From the NCBI RefSeq assembly GCF_014982805.1, contig NZ_JADCKC010000001.1, positions 1-64,000 of the forward strand: a stretch of 64,000 bases of DNA, given 5' to 3'. Position 1 is the stretch's first letter. Each line of letters begins with the position of its first letter. The position numbers and the translations under genes were made by a program. Source of the DNA: Gemmiger gallinarum (lineage in GTDB: Bacteria; Bacillota; Clostridia; Oscillospirales; Ruminococcaceae). The notes beneath the pieces were generated by a model. That model saw only the letters and a list, made by a program, of their open reading frames with translations, made no database searches and was not told the DNA's origin. Below are positions 16,866 to 26,611 of the stretch, one piece after another.

Positions 16866-19800
16866 ATGCTCAACCTGCTTTTGGGAACTTCCGGCAGCGG
16901 CAAGTCCACCCGGCTGATGCAGACCCTTAAGGCTGAGGCCGAGGCCGGCCGCCGCAGCATTCTCATCGTGCCCGAGCAGTTCACTTCCTCCACCGAGGGC
17001 GCCCTCTACCGCTTGCTGGGGGATACCCTCTCCGGCTATGTGGAGAGCTACTCTTTCACCTCCCTGGCGGAGACGCTGCTCCGCCGCTACGGCGGGGCCG
17101 CGGTGCCTACTTTGGATGAAGCCGGGCGGGCTGTGCTGGTCCGCCGGGCGCTGGACTCGCTGCTGGACAAGGTGGTCTATTACAGCCGTCAGCGTCAGAG
17201 CGCGGCTTTCTGTGAAAAAGCTGCCCAGACCATTGACGAGCTGAAAAGCGCCGGGGTCACCCCCGACATGCTGGCCGATTATGCCCGGGCTCCCGGAGCC
17301 GACCACGACAAACTGGGGGAGCTGGCGCTGATTTATGGCGCTTACGAGGGGCTTCTGGCCGGGACGGGCATGGACCCCGGCGACCGGGTGGAGCTGGCCG
17401 CCAGAAAGCTGGAGCCGGAATTCTTTGCCGGCCGCAGCGTGTACATTGATGAATTCGATACCTTCAACGCCTCCAAGCGTGCCATGCTGGAGGCTATGCT
17501 GCCTGTGGCCGATGTGACCGTCGCCCTGTGCTGCGACGGCATCCCGGATACCACGGGAGGCATGGGCGTTTTCTCGGGCGCCAAGCGGGTGGCAGCTCAG
17601 CTGCGCCAGATGGCCGAGCGCGCCTCCGTGCCCTGCCATACTGAGACATTGACCGACGACCCCCGCCACACCCATGCCCCCGCCCTGGCCGAGCTCTCCC
17701 TGCTGCTGGCCGACCCCACCTACACCCCTCAGTGCACCGTGGACCCGGCAAAGCCCGAGCTTACGTACTTTGCCGCCGACAGCCGCCAGGAGGAAGCCAA
17801 GGCGGTGGCGGCCGCCGTCCGCCGCTGTGCCAGACAGGGCGTGCCTTACCGGCGGATGGCAGTCATCTGCCGCAATGCCCCCGACTATCTGCCCGCCCTG
17901 CGGTATGAGTTCCGGCTGGCGGATATCCCTCTTTTCTGCGATGAGTCCACCACCCCGGAAAACACTGCCCCCGCCCGGGCGGTCCATGCGGCGCTGGATC
18001 TTTTGCGGGGCGGGCTTTCCACCACGGCGGTGCTGCGCCTGCTCAAGACGGGGCTGACCTCGCTGCCCCAGGACGCCCAGTGCGCCCTGGAAAACTACGC
18101 CTATACCTGGACGCTCTCCGCCGCCGACTGGCGGGAGCCTTTTACCCGCAACCCGGCGGGCTATACCGACCGCATGGGGGAGCAGGAGCGCAATGACCTG
18201 GCCCTGGCCGAGCAGGCACGGGATTTTCTCGTCAGCCGAATCACCCGGTTCACAAACGGCGCCAAAGGGGCCGACGTGACGGGTCTGACCCGGCATATCT
18301 ATGGATTTTTGCAATCTCTCGGGGCGGAGGATGCCCTGGAAGCCCTGGCAAAGACCCTGCGGGAGGGGGGAGAACTCCCTGCCGCCGACGAGGCCCTGCG
18401 GGAGTGGAACGTGGTCATGGGTCTGCTGGACCAGATGGTCCGGCTGCTGGGCAGCGACGGGGAGGTACTGGCTCCCGCCGCATACGACGAACTGTTCACT
18501 CTGCTTTTGCGCACCACCGATATGGGGCACATTCCCCAGAGCATGGACAGCGTCATTTTCACCACGGCGGGCCGTATGCGCCTGCCCGAGACTGACGCCT
18601 GCTTCATCCTCGGTCTGGCGGAAGGGGAGTTCCCCCAGACGCCGGGAGACACCGGCCTTTTGACCCACGCCGACCGGGACGCCATGATCGCCCAAGGCGC
18701 TGAACTGCCCGACTGCTTTGAAAACCGTGTCATCCGGGAACAGGTCTGCTTTTACAAGGCCCTCACGGCTGCCCGGCGGTTTGTCTGGCTGTCCTGGCCG
18801 GGGGGCGCGGCGGGGCTGCCGGTCTCGGCAGCATTGGCCCCTGTGCTGGAGCTCATGCAGGTCCCTGCCGCAGAACCCGACCCCCGGGACCTGGCGGGGA
18901 CTCCTGCCGCAGCCCTCGATCTGCTGGGCAGCCTGTGGCAGCAGCAGACGCCCCAGCGGGCTGCCGTTTACGGTGCCTTGCAGGCAGTGGAACACACCCC
19001 CGCCGCTGCACCTGGTTTTGCTGCCGTGGAACGTGCCGCCCGCCGTGACCCCGCCAAAGTGGAGGACACCGAAGCGCTGGAACAGCTCCTGGGCCGCAGC
19101 ATCCGCGTCAGCCCCACAAGGTTTGAGCGGTACGCAGTCTGCCCCTTCGGTTATTTCATGGAGTATGTGCTGCGGGCCAAACCCCGGCAGAAAGCGGAGC
19201 TTGCCCCCAACATCAGCGGCACCCTCACCCACTGGGTGCTGGAAAACGCCCTGCGCCGCACCGGCAAGGCCTTTCTGGAACTGGACGAGGCGGACATTGG
19301 CCAGCTGGTGGACACCCTCGTCAGGGAGTACGCCGACGCCAACCTCCCAGGCGCCGGGGTGCGGATGCAGTATCTGATCGAGCGGATTGCCCGCAACCTC
19401 AAGAACCTGCTGGCTTTTCTGCAGCGGGATATGCGCCAGTCAGGCTTTCACCCGGTGGCCTTTGAGCTGCGCATCGACGACCGCCCCGACCCGGACGACC
19501 CCGACGCTCCCCGGGTCCTGCCGGTGGAGCTCTCGGACGAGAAGGGCCACACCGTGCGGGTGGTGGGCACCGTCGACCGTGTAGACGCCATGACACTGGG
19601 CAGCACCACCTATCTGCGGGTGGTGGACTACAAGACCGGAACCAAAAAGTTTGATCTGCGGGAGGTCTATTACGGCCTTGACTGCCAGATGCTCATGTAC
19701 CTCTTTACCCTGGAACGCAACGGTTCCGGTATGGCTGAACAGCTGGGCGGCGAACCGGGCGGGGAACTGCGTGCCGCGGGAGTGGAATACCTCATGGCCG

Positions 19801-20267
19801 ACCCCTCCCCAAAGACCCAGCCCCGCCCCCAGGCGGAGGACGACGCCCCCCAGGACTACCCCATGGAGGGACTGCTTCTGGATGAGGAGAGCGTCTACCG
19901 GGCCATGGATACCAAAGGCACCGGCGCCTACTCGCCCCTGACCTACCTGGCCAGCAGCGGCAAGGTGTCGGCAGCCTCCCGCGCCCGCCTGGCCGATGCC
20001 GACAAGCTGGGACGCATCCGGGACCACCTGGACGGCCTGCTGCTGCAGATGGCGGATAACCTTTACGCGGGCAAGATCGCCGCTGAGCCCCTCTGTCCGG
20101 GCAACTCCACCCCCTGTGTATGGTGTGATTACCGCGCCGTCTGCCGCCACGCGGACGGGGAAGGGGAGCGCACCGCCCTGATGGACGGTGACCCCTTTGA
20201 AGAGCAAAGCCCGGTGGAAACCGGAAAAGCAAAAACCAAAAAGAAAGGAGGAGCAAAGCATGGCTGA
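16866..20267 (+). CDS. addB: ATP-dependent helicase/nuclease subunit B
   Basis: The 1133-residue protein has Walker A GTSGSGKST at residues 7-15 and the VPEQFTSSTE motif of AddB, an inactivated UvrD-like core, and a C-terminal PD-(D/E)XK nuclease with DYKTGT. Four cysteines for the structural Fe-S cluster are visible: one near residue 759 (VCPFGYFMEY) and three in CPGNSTPCVWCDYRAVC near the end. With AddA it resects double-strand breaks to Chi-like sites for RecA loading. It overlaps addA by 8 nt. Confidence 0.95.
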   Translation: MLNLLLGTSGSGKSTRLMQTLKAEAEAGRRSILIVPEQFTSSTEGALYRLLGDTLSGYVESYSFTSLAETLLRRYGGAAVPTLDEAGRAVLVRRALDSLLDKVVYYSRQRQSAAFCEKAAQTIDELKSAGVTPDMLADYARAPGADHDKLGELALIYGAYEGLLAGTGMDPGDRVELAARKLEPEFFAGRSVYIDEFDTFNASKRAMLEAMLPVADVTVALCCDGIPDTTGGMGVFSGAKRVAAQLRQMAERASVPCHTETLTDDPRHTHAPALAELSLLLADPTYTPQCTVDPAKPELTYFAADSRQEEAKAVAAAVRRCARQGVPYRRMAVICRNAPDYLPALRYEFRLADIPLFCDESTTPENTAPARAVHAALDLLRGGLSTTAVLRLLKTGLTSLPQDAQCALENYAYTWTLSAADWREPFTRNPAGYTDRMGEQERNDLALAEQARDFLVSRITRFTNGAKGADVTGLTRHIYGFLQSLGAEDALEALAKTLREGGELPAADEALREWNVVMGLLDQMVRLLGSDGEVLAPAAYDELFTLLLRTTDMGHIPQSMDSVIFTTAGRMRLPETDACFILGLAEGEFPQTPGDTGLLTHADRDAMIAQGAELPDCFENRVIREQVCFYKALTAARRFVWLSWPGGAAGLPVSAALAPVLELMQVPAAEPDPRDLAGTPAAALDLLGSLWQQQTPQRAAVYGALQAVEHTPAAAPGFAAVERAARRDPAKVEDTEALEQLLGRSIRVSPTRFERYAVCPFGYFMEYVLRAKPRQKAELAPNISGTLTHWVLENALRRTGKAFLELDEADIGQLVDTLVREYADANLPGAGVRMQYLIERIARNLKNLLAFLQRDMRQSGFHPVAFELRIDDRPDPDDPDAPRVLPVELSDEKGHTVRVVGTVDRVDAMTLGSTTYLRVVDYKTGTKKFDLREVYYGLDCQMLMYLFTLERNGSGMAEQLGGEPGGELRAAGVEYLMADPSPKTQPRPQAEDDAPQDYPMEGLLLDEESVYRAMDTKGTGAYSPLTYLASSGKVSAASRARLADADKLGRIRDHLDGLLLQMADNLYAGKIAAEPLCPGNSTPCVWCDYRAVCRHADGEGERTALMDGDPFEEQSPVETGKAKTKKKGGAKHG

Positions 20268-23200
20268 TACCGCACCCAAAAAGATCCAGTTTACCCCCGC
20301 CCAGCAGGCGGCAATCTCGGCCCGGGGCGGCAGCCTGCTGGTCAGCGCAGCGGCAGGCTCCGGCAAGACCCGCGTGCTGGTGGAACGGGTGGTGGGCCTC
20401 ATCACCGACCCCGACCACCCCGTGGAGGCCGACAGCCTTCTCATCATGACCTTCACCAATGCGGCGGCGGCCAAGCTGCGCGCCGATATCACCGAGCGCT
20501 TGGGCAAGGAGGTCCGCGCCCATCCCGATGACCTGCGCCTGCGCCGCCAGCAGATGCGGCTGCAAAGAGCCTCCATCGGCACGGTGGATGCCTTCTGCCT
20601 GCGGTTTGTGCAGCAGCATTTTTCCTCCCTGGACATTCCGCCCGACTTTACCACCGCCGACGACGCCGACCTCTTCCGCATCCGGCAGGAGGTGCTGGCC
20701 GACACGCTGGAACAGGCTTATCAGGACCCCGACTTCCGGGCCTTTGCCGACATGTACGACCGGGGGCGGACAGACGACACGGCAGGTCAGACGGTGCTTG
20801 CCCTCCACGATTTCCTCCGTACGCTGCCCTACCCCCCGCAGGCGCTGGAAAACTTTGTGGCCATGTGGCAGACCGACGAACCGCCCCAGGAGACGGCCTG
20901 GGGCAAAACGCTGCTCTCGGCGGCACTGGCCCGGGTGGCGAGTGCCCGCTGCCTGATCGCCGCTGCCCGCAGCCGCGCGGCGCTGGACGATGCCGCCGCC
21001 CAGGCCTTTGCCGTCGTGCTGGAGGACGACGACACCCGCCTGGCCCTGCTGGAGGACAAACTCCGCAGCGGGGACTGGGAGGCTGCCGTGAACGCCGCCT
21101 CGGACATGGGCAAGTGGCCCTCGGCGGGACGGGTCAAGGGCGGCCGGGATTCCAACCCCTATGCCAGTGCGGCGGCGGAACTGCGCACCCGTGCCAAAAA
21201 GCGAATGGACCAGCTGCGCACCGACCTGCTGCTCTGCACCGGGGCAGAATTTGCCGTCGACCGCACCGCCGCCGCACCCCTGGTGGCTGCTCTGGGCCGG
21301 GCGGTGTCTCAGTTCTCGTCGGCCTATTTTACGGCCAAGGTGACGGAAAAGCTTCTCGACTATGCCGACTATGAGCACCTGACCCTGGACCTGCTCAAGA
21401 CCCCCGACGGCAGCCGCACCCCGCTGTGCACCACCGTCTCGGCCCAGTACTCTTACGTGCTGGTGGACGAGTATCAGGACACCAACGCCCTGCAGGACGC
21501 CATCTATTATGCATTGGCAAAGCCCGATGCCTCCAACCTGTTTTTTGTGGGCGACATCAAGCAGAGCATCTACCGCTTCCGCCAGGCGGAGCCCTCGGTG
21601 TTTATCGAGAAGCAGAAAGCCTGGCCCGCCTGGCCCGTCACGTCGGGGCCGGCTACCATCGCTCTGGACGCCAACTTCCGCAGTGCCCCCAACGTCATTG
21701 CAGGGGCCAACTATTTCTTTGAACATATCTTCTCGGCGGGGCTGGGCGGTGTGGATTACGGCGATGGCCAGCGCCTGGTGGTGGGCCGCGAGACCGAATA
21801 TAAAGGAACCTGTGAGCTTACCGTGGTGGACGGCGCCGACGTGGATGCCGATGCCCGCGCCGTGGCCGAGCGCATCCAACAATTAAAGGAAGAGGCCTTC
21901 CCGGTGCGGGATGGTGATGCCACCCGCCCCTGTGATTACGGCGACTTCTGTATTCTGCTGCGTGGCCGGGGAGATTTTCCCACCTATGAGGCCGCTTTGC
22001 GTGCCCGGGGCATCCCCGTTTTTGCCGACACCGCCGCGGACTTGCTGGACGCTCCTCATGTGCGCCCCTTTGCGGCACTTTTGGAGGTCATCGACAACCC
22101 GGCCCAGGATGTGGCCCTCTCAGCGGTGCTGCTCAGCCCCATTTTCCCCTTTACCCCCGACGATCTGGTTCACCTGCGGCAGGAACTGCCCGGCGGCAGC
22201 CTGTACGGCGCTGTGCTGGCCAGCAGGGAGAAAAAGTTCCAGGACTTTGCCCGGCAGCTGGCGGTGTTCCGCCGTCTGGCCCGCACTTTGCCGGTGGACG
22301 GACTCATTGAGGAGCTCTTTGCCCGCACCGGCTACCTTGCCGCGGCGGGAGCCATGCCCGACGGAGCCCGCTGCCGGGATGACCTCCGTGCCTTTGCAGG
22401 CTGGGCGTCCGGGGCTGGCAAGGCCGGACTGGCGGCGCTGGTCCGGGCCATGCGGGCGGCACGGCAGAACGGCGGCCTGACCCAGTCGGGCACCGGGCAG
22501 TCCCGCCCGGGCTGTGTCTCCATTATGACGGTGCACCGCTCCAAGGGACTGGAATTCCCCATCGTCTTTGTGGCCAACACCTCCCACAAGTTCAATAATT
22601 CCGACATCATGCGTCCGGTGCTGTTCCATCGGGAGCTGGGCATCGGTATGACGCTGCGGGCAGGCAGTCAGGCCCGGCGGTACAAGACGCTGGCCCATGC
22701 GGCCCTGGTGCAGCAGATCAAGGCAGAATCCCTCAGCGAGGAAATGCGCATCCTGTACGTGGCGCTGACCCGTGCCCAGGACGCCCTGTTCATCACGGTG
22801 CCCCTCAAGCATACCGACAGCGAGCTCAAGACCCCGGCCCTCTATGCGGCGGCCGATATGCTCACGCCGGAGGCCCTCTGTGACTTCCAGGCCTGGTCGG
22901 GCTGGCTGCTGACGGCGGCTCTGCGCCACCCGGACAGCGATATCCTCTGGGCCCGCACCGACCTGCTGCCCGCCCAGGACAAAACCGGCGCACCGCTGTC
23001 CATCCGCCTGGTGGAACCGCCGGAAGTCCTACCGGCGCAGGAACCCGAGGAAATGCCCGCCCCCGACACAGCCCTTCAGGAGGAACTGATTCGGGGCTTT
23101 GCCTGGCACAGTCCCGACGAGGCATTGCGGGATGTGCCGGTCAAGGTCAGCGTCAGCGCCGTGACCCACGGGGCAGGGGAGACGGTGCAGCAGCGCCCGG

Positions 23201-23733
23201 CTTTTCTGCAGAAAAGCGGTATGACCGGGGCCGAGCGCGGCACCGCCATCCATGCGTTCCTGCAGAGCGTGCCTTTTGACCGGGACATGACCGACCTGGA
23301 CGCCGAAGTCCGCCGCCAGACCGACCTGCAACTGCTGGACCCGGCCTTGGCCGGGGTGCTGGACCTGGATACGGTGCGCACCTTCTTTGAAAGCCCTGCC
23401 TGGCGCCGGGTGCGCAGTGCAAAGCAGGTATTGCGGGAGGAACCCTTCATCACGGCGCTGCCGGCGGGGGAGATATCTCCCGGAGCCCCGGACACGGCTC
23501 AGGTGCTGGTGCAGGGCATTGCCGACCTGGTACTGGTGTTTGACGACCACGCCGAGATCCTGGACTACAAGACCGACCGCCAGACCGATCCCCAGTATTA
23601 TGTGGATGCCTACGGGGCCCAGCTGCGGCTTTACCGCCGCGCCTTTGCCCTGCGGCTGCGGGTGCCGGTAACCAAGCTGACCATCTACAGCTTCACCCTG
23701 GCCAGGGAACTGGATGTCCCCCTCAACGGATAA
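20260..23733 (+). CDS. addA: ATP-dependent helicase/nuclease subunit A
   Basis: The 1157-residue UvrD-family protein has Walker A AAAGSGKT (30-37), motif Ia TFTNAAAAKLR, motif II VDEYQDTN, motif III GDIKQSIYRFRQA, motif V TVHRSKGLEFPIVF and motif VI YVALTRAQD. A C-terminal RecB-type nuclease carries ILDYKTDRQ near residue 1100. ATG 20260 follows AAAGGAGG and overlaps the end of addB, so the two subunits are translationally coupled. It acts in the cytoplasm on broken DNA ends. Confidence 0.95.
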   Translation: MADTAPKKIQFTPAQQAAISARGGSLLVSAAAGSGKTRVLVERVVGLITDPDHPVEADSLLIMTFTNAAAAKLRADITERLGKEVRAHPDDLRLRRQQMRLQRASIGTVDAFCLRFVQQHFSSLDIPPDFTTADDADLFRIRQEVLADTLEQAYQDPDFRAFADMYDRGRTDDTAGQTVLALHDFLRTLPYPPQALENFVAMWQTDEPPQETAWGKTLLSAALARVASARCLIAAARSRAALDDAAAQAFAVVLEDDDTRLALLEDKLRSGDWEAAVNAASDMGKWPSAGRVKGGRDSNPYASAAAELRTRAKKRMDQLRTDLLLCTGAEFAVDRTAAAPLVAALGRAVSQFSSAYFTAKVTEKLLDYADYEHLTLDLLKTPDGSRTPLCTTVSAQYSYVLVDEYQDTNALQDAIYYALAKPDASNLFFVGDIKQSIYRFRQAEPSVFIEKQKAWPAWPVTSGPATIALDANFRSAPNVIAGANYFFEHIFSAGLGGVDYGDGQRLVVGRETEYKGTCELTVVDGADVDADARAVAERIQQLKEEAFPVRDGDATRPCDYGDFCILLRGRGDFPTYEAALRARGIPVFADTAADLLDAPHVRPFAALLEVIDNPAQDVALSAVLLSPIFPFTPDDLVHLRQELPGGSLYGAVLASREKKFQDFARQLAVFRRLARTLPVDGLIEELFARTGYLAAAGAMPDGARCRDDLRAFAGWASGAGKAGLAALVRAMRAARQNGGLTQSGTGQSRPGCVSIMTVHRSKGLEFPIVFVANTSHKFNNSDIMRPVLFHRELGIGMTLRAGSQARRYKTLAHAALVQQIKAESLSEEMRILYVALTRAQDALFITVPLKHTDSELKTPALYAAADMLTPEALCDFQAWSGWLLTAALRHPDSDILWARTDLLPAQDKTGAPLSIRLVEPPEVLPAQEPEEMPAPDTALQEELIRGFAWHSPDEALRDVPVKVSVSAVTHGAGETVQQRPAFLQKSGMTGAERGTAIHAFLQSVPFDRDMTDLDAEVRRQTDLQLLDPALAGVLDLDTVRTFFESPAWRRVRSAKQVLREEPFITALPAGEISPGAPDTAQVLVQGIADLVLVFDDHAEILDYKTDRQTDPQYYVDAYGAQLRLYRRAFALRLRVPVTKLTIYSFTLARELDVPLNG

Positions 23734-23785
23734 GGACGAGGCGGTGCCTGCCGGAAACACTGCGGAAGGCTGAAATACAAACTTT

Positions 23786-23831
23786 CCCCGCTGCTCTGCC
23801 GGGCTTTGCGCTTGACAAGCAGCGGGGTTTT
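23786..23831 (+). terminator. Terminator after addA
   Basis: CCCCGCTGCT (23786-23795) and AGCAGCGGGG (23818-23827) pair perfectly across a 22-nt loop and are followed by TTTTG. The right arm overlaps a TTGACA hexamer. Confidence 0.6.
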
Positions 23832-23890
23832 GTGTACCATAATGAGCGGTCGAATGCGAAGAAATATCATAAATATTGTGCTTGTCCCTC

Positions 23891-23919
23891 TTGACGAGAG
23901 GAAACAACTATGATATTAT
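23891..23919 (+). promoter_or_regulatory. Promoter of rpmG-secE-nusG
   Basis: TTGACG (23891-23896) and TATTAT (23914-23919) are spaced by exactly 17 bp. A second possible promoter upstream (TTGACA 23812-23817, TACCAT 23835-23840, 17 bp) is less certain because it overlaps the addA terminator. The transcript would have a leader of about 95 nt before rpmG, in which a small GCCCTTTTTTGGGC hairpin is visible. Confidence 0.75.
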
Positions 23920-24020
23920 GATACTACCTCTTTTGCGGGGCTATTTTTTTGTGCCCTTTTTTGGGCGCGACCGCAAGCACGAGGGAGGCTTTAGAAACCG
24001 TTAATTGGAGGTGCCGAAAC

Positions 24021-24170
24021 ATGACTGTCAAAATCACTCTTGCCTGCACGGAATGCAAACAGCGCAACTATAACAAGACCAAGAACAAGAAGAACAACCC
24101 TGACCGCATCGAGATGAAGAAGTATTGCCGTTTCTGCAAGAAGCATACCGTCCATCGCGAGACGAAGTAA
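24021..24170 (+). CDS. rpmG: 50S ribosomal protein L33
   Basis: The 49-residue protein has two CxxC pairs (CTEC and CRFC), the zinc-binding form of L33, and the typical [20 protein letters not shown] core. ATG 24021 follows TTGGAGG; the open frame extends further upstream but lacks similarity. It leads into secE, as in many Firmicutes. Confidence 0.95.
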   Translation: MTVKITLACTECKQRNYNKTKNKKNNPDRIEMKKYCRFCKKHTVHRETK

Positions 24171-24190
24171 GGAAAGGCGGAGCTTGAACA

Positions 24191-24496
24191 ATGGCTGATA
24201 AGAAAGCTGTAACAGGGGCAGCCGCCAAGGCCGAACAGGCCGACAAGAAGGCTGACAAAAAGACCGACGGCAAAAAGAAGACTTCCTTCTTCACCAAGGT
24301 CAAGAACTTTTTCAGCCGCATCGGTAAGTATTTCAAAGACACCAAGAGCGAGCTGAAAAAGGTCGTTTGGCCCAGCAAAAAGCAGGTTCGCACCAACACC
24401 ATCACCGTTTTGGTCGTCGTGCTGATCGCCGCGGTGGTGCTGGTTCTGCTGGACCTGATCTTCGGCGGCGTCATCCAGCTGATGATCGGCGCCTGA
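24191..24496 (+). CDS. secE: Preprotein translocase subunit SecE
   Basis: The 101-residue protein has a lysine/alanine-rich cytoplasmic N terminus, an amphipathic helix with FKDTKSELKKVVWPSKKQV, the SecE signature, and one C-terminal transmembrane helix (about residues 72-97). It stabilises SecY in the translocon. The extra Lys/Ala/Asp-rich N-terminal 35 residues are low-complexity. It lies between rpmG and nusG, the canonical order. Confidence 0.95.
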   Translation: MADKKAVTGAAAKAEQADKKADKKTDGKKKTSFFTKVKNFFSRIGKYFKDTKSELKKVVWPSKKQVRTNTITVLVVVLIAAVVLVLLDLIFGGVIQLMIGA

Positions 24497-24515
24497 CGAC
24501 TTGGAGGCATGATTC

Positions 24516-25055
24516 ATGGCTGAACAGGCTTACTGGTATGTTGTCCACACCTATTCCGGCTACGAGAACAAGGTGGCCCAGGACCTGATGACGATGGTGG
24601 AAAACCGCCGCCTGCAGGACCTGATCTGTGATGTCAAGGTCCCCACCGAGACTGTCATCGAGGACAAGCTGGACAAAAACGAGAACAAGATCGGTGAAAA
24701 AGAAGTCCAGCGCAAGATCTATCCGGGTTATGTCTTCGTCAAAATGGTCATGAATGACAATACCTGGTACATCGTGCGCAACACGCGCGGCTGCACCGGT
24801 TTTGTCGGCCCGGCATCCAAGCCGGAGCCCCTGACCGAAGAGGAAGTCGAGAAGCTGGGTGTCGAGATCGTGTCCGGACCTCGTGTGGATTACGAGGTCG
24901 GCGATACGGTGGAGCTCACCGGCGGCCCCATGGCGGGTTCTGTCGGTGTGGTCGAAGCCATCGACACCAACGCCCGCAAGGTCCGCGTCAAGATCTCGAT
25001 GTTTGGCCGCGAAACTCCGGCAGAGCTGGAACTTTCCCAGGTCAAGCTGCTGTGA
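24516..25055 (+). CDS. nusG: Transcription termination/antitermination factor NusG
   Basis: The 179-residue protein has the NGN domain (WYVVHTYSGYENKVAQDL, YPGYVFVKMVMND, VRNTRGCTGFVG) and a C-terminal KOW domain with GDTVELTGGPMAGSVGVVE. It binds RNA polymerase and links it to Rho or the ribosome. TTGGAGG precedes the ATG. rplK follows after a 162-nt structured leader. Confidence 0.96.
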   Translation: MAEQAYWYVVHTYSGYENKVAQDLMTMVENRRLQDLICDVKVPTETVIEDKLDKNENKIGEKEVQRKIYPGYVFVKMVMNDNTWYIVRNTRGCTGFVGPASKPEPLTEEEVEKLGVEIVSGPRVDYEVGDTVELTGGPMAGSVGVVEAIDTNARKVRVKISMFGRETPAELELSQVKLL

Positions 25056-25160
25056 CCTGCACGATCCGTGCAAGGCTGATCCCGCCGCCAGGGGGCGGCA
25101 AATACGTTTTCCGGTAAAGACCGCACGCGGTTTTTATAGAGTGCGCGCCTGCGCGTACTC

Positions 25161-25195
25161 GTGGGAGGTCCGCGCCGCGGACCGCAACTCACCAC
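25161..25195 (+). promoter_or_regulatory. L1-type regulatory RNA box upstream of rplK
   Basis: GTGGGAGG (25161-25168) and CTCACCAC (25188-25195) enclose a TCCGC/GCGGA hairpin. This GTGGGAGG...CACCAC arrangement resembles the L1-binding element of 23S rRNA and of L11-L1 operon leaders, through which ribosomal protein L1 represses translation. The call is by pattern only. Confidence 0.6.
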
Positions 25196-25217
25196 AAATT
25201 TTGGAGGTGCAAATAGT

Positions 25218-25643
25218 ATGGCACAGAAAATCACTGGCTACATTAAGCTGCAGATCCCTGCCGGCAAGGCGACTCCGGCACCGCCCGTCGGCCCCGCTCT
25301 GGGCCAGAAGGGCGTCAACATCATGGCGTTCACCAAGGAGTTCAACGAGCGTACCAAGAATCAGATGGGCTACATCATCCCCGTCGTCATCACCGTTTAC
25401 GCTGACCGCTCCTTCAGCTTCATCACCAAGACTCCGCCGGCCCCGGTCCTGATCAAGAAGGCCGCCGGCATCGAGACTGCTTCCGGCGCGCCGAACAAGA
25501 ACAAGGTCGGCTCCATCACTCTGGCTCAGGCCGAGGAGATCGCCAAGCAGAAGATGCCCGACCTGAACGCTTCCAGCCTGGAAAGCGCCGTCAGCATGAT
25601 CAAGGGCACCTGCCGCAGCATGGGTGTTACCGTCGAGGAATAA
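25218..25643 (+). CDS. rplK: 50S ribosomal protein L11
   Basis: The 141-residue protein shows the L11 pattern throughout: [22 protein letters not shown], the proline-rich N-terminal domain and the rRNA-binding C-terminal domain with KMPDLNA. ATG 25218 is preceded by TTGGAGG. It sits at the GTPase-associated centre. Confidence 0.97.
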   Translation: MAQKITGYIKLQIPAGKATPAPPVGPALGQKGVNIMAFTKEFNERTKNQMGYIIPVVITVYADRSFSFITKTPPAPVLIKKAAGIETASGAPNKNKVGSITLAQAEEIAKQKMPDLNASSLESAVSMIKGTCRSMGVTVEE

Positions 25644-25668
25644 GCCCTGCATGACTGCGCGCAAATAC

Positions 25669-25697
25669 GTGGGAGGAATTGATCCGATAACCACCAC
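25669..25697 (+). promoter_or_regulatory. Second L1-type box, between rplK and rplA
   Basis: GTGGGAGG (25669-25676) and ACCACCAC (25690-25697) flank a short TGATCCGA loop and lie immediately before the rplA ribosome binding site. It has the same layout as the element upstream of rplK. If functional it would let L1 repress its own translation directly. Confidence 0.55.
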
Positions 25698-25713
25698 ACA
25701 GGAGGAATGAGTA

Positions 25714-26406
25714 ATGAATCACGGTAAGAAATATACCGAAAGCGCTAAGCTGATCGACCGTACCAAAGTTTACGACCCGCAGGAGGCGCTGTCCCTCTGC
25801 TGCCAGACCGCAAAGGCCAAGTTTGACGAGACCGTTGAGCTGCACGTCCGCCTGGGCGTTGACAGCCGCCACGCTGACCAGCAGGTCCGTGGCGCTGTTG
25901 TTCTGCCCAACGGCACCGGCAAGAACGTCCGCGTCATCGCCATCTGCAAAGGCGACGCTGCCAAGGCTGCTGAGGCTGCCGGCGCTCAGGAGGTCGGCGA
26001 CGACGACCTGATCGCCAAGATTCAGGGCGGCTACCTGGACTTCGATGTTCTGGTCACCACCCCGGACATGATGGGCCGTGTCGGCCGTCTGGGCAAAATC
26101 CTCGGACCCCGTGGCCTGATGCCCAACCCCAAGGCTGGTACCGTTACCCCCGATGTGGGCCGTGCCGTTACCGAGGCCAAGGCCGGTAAGATCGAGTACC
26201 GTCTCGACAAGCAGAACATCATCCATGTGCCCATCGGCAAGGCTTCTTTCGGCGCCGACAAGCTGATGACCAACCTGGATACCGTTCTGGAGGCCATTGC
26301 CAAGGCTAAGCCCGCGGCTGCCAAGGGCCAGTACTTCAAGAGCGCTACCGTGGCTACCACCATGGGCCCCGGCGTCCGCGTCAACACCCTGAAGTACGGT
26401 GTCTGA
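25714..26406 (+). CDS. rplA: 50S ribosomal protein L1
   Basis: The 230-residue protein is a full-length L1 with conserved [35 protein letters not shown] and the [17 protein letters not shown] terminus. It forms the L1 stalk and is the usual repressor of the L11-L1 operon. AGGAGG lies upstream of ATG 25714. A promoter starts 11 nt after its stop. Confidence 0.97.
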   Translation: MNHGKKYTESAKLIDRTKVYDPQEALSLCCQTAKAKFDETVELHVRLGVDSRHADQQVRGAVVLPNGTGKNVRVIAICKGDAAKAAEAAGAQEVGDDDLIAKIQGGYLDFDVLVTTPDMMGRVGRLGKILGPRGLMPNPKAGTVTPDVGRAVTEAKAGKIEYRLDKQNIIHVPIGKASFGADKLMTNLDTVLEAIAKAKPAAAKGQYFKSATVATTMGPGVRVNTLKYGV

Positions 26407-26417
26407 TTAAAAAATGC

Positions 26418-26449
26418 TTGACAAACCCGCGTTTGTGCGGTATTATAAT
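26418..26449 (+). promoter_or_regulatory. Promoter of rplJ-rplL
   Basis: TTGACA (26418-26423) is followed after 17 bp by TATTAT (26441-26446), overlapping TATAAT (26444-26449). It gives rplJ-rplL transcription independent of rplKA. Confidence 0.8.
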
Positions 26450-26455
26450 TAAGCT

Positions 26456-26582
26456 GTTTTTAAGACAGCAGGTGCTGATTTCAGCATAAAGGGTTTCGCC
26501 CTGCCTGCCGAGAAACGTGGCGTTTGCTTTCATGCGATTTTCAGCCTCTTTCCCGGCATGTCCGGGCAAGAGGCTTTTTTGA
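26456..26582 (+). ncRNA. L10 leader with attenuator hairpin
   Basis: The 5' untranslated region between the promoter and rplJ folds into several helices and ends in a GCCTCTT...AAGAGGC stem with a nested CCCGG/CCGGG part and a run of T (26543-26580). This is the layout of the Firmicute ribosomal-protein L10 leader, where L10(L7/L12)4 binding controls rplJL expression. The terminator-like hairpin lies only 30 nt before rplJ. Confidence 0.8.
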
Positions 26583-26611
26583 TCCCACAAATGAAATGAG
26601 GTGAATGAAAA

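Noticed and set aside
15462-19232. 1256-codon open frame on the minus strand
   Set aside because: It is the antisense shadow of ispE, spoIIR and addB, which carry clear motifs; GC-rich DNA leaves long open antisense frames.
19792-21882. 696-codon minus-strand frame
   Set aside because: Shadow of addB/addA.
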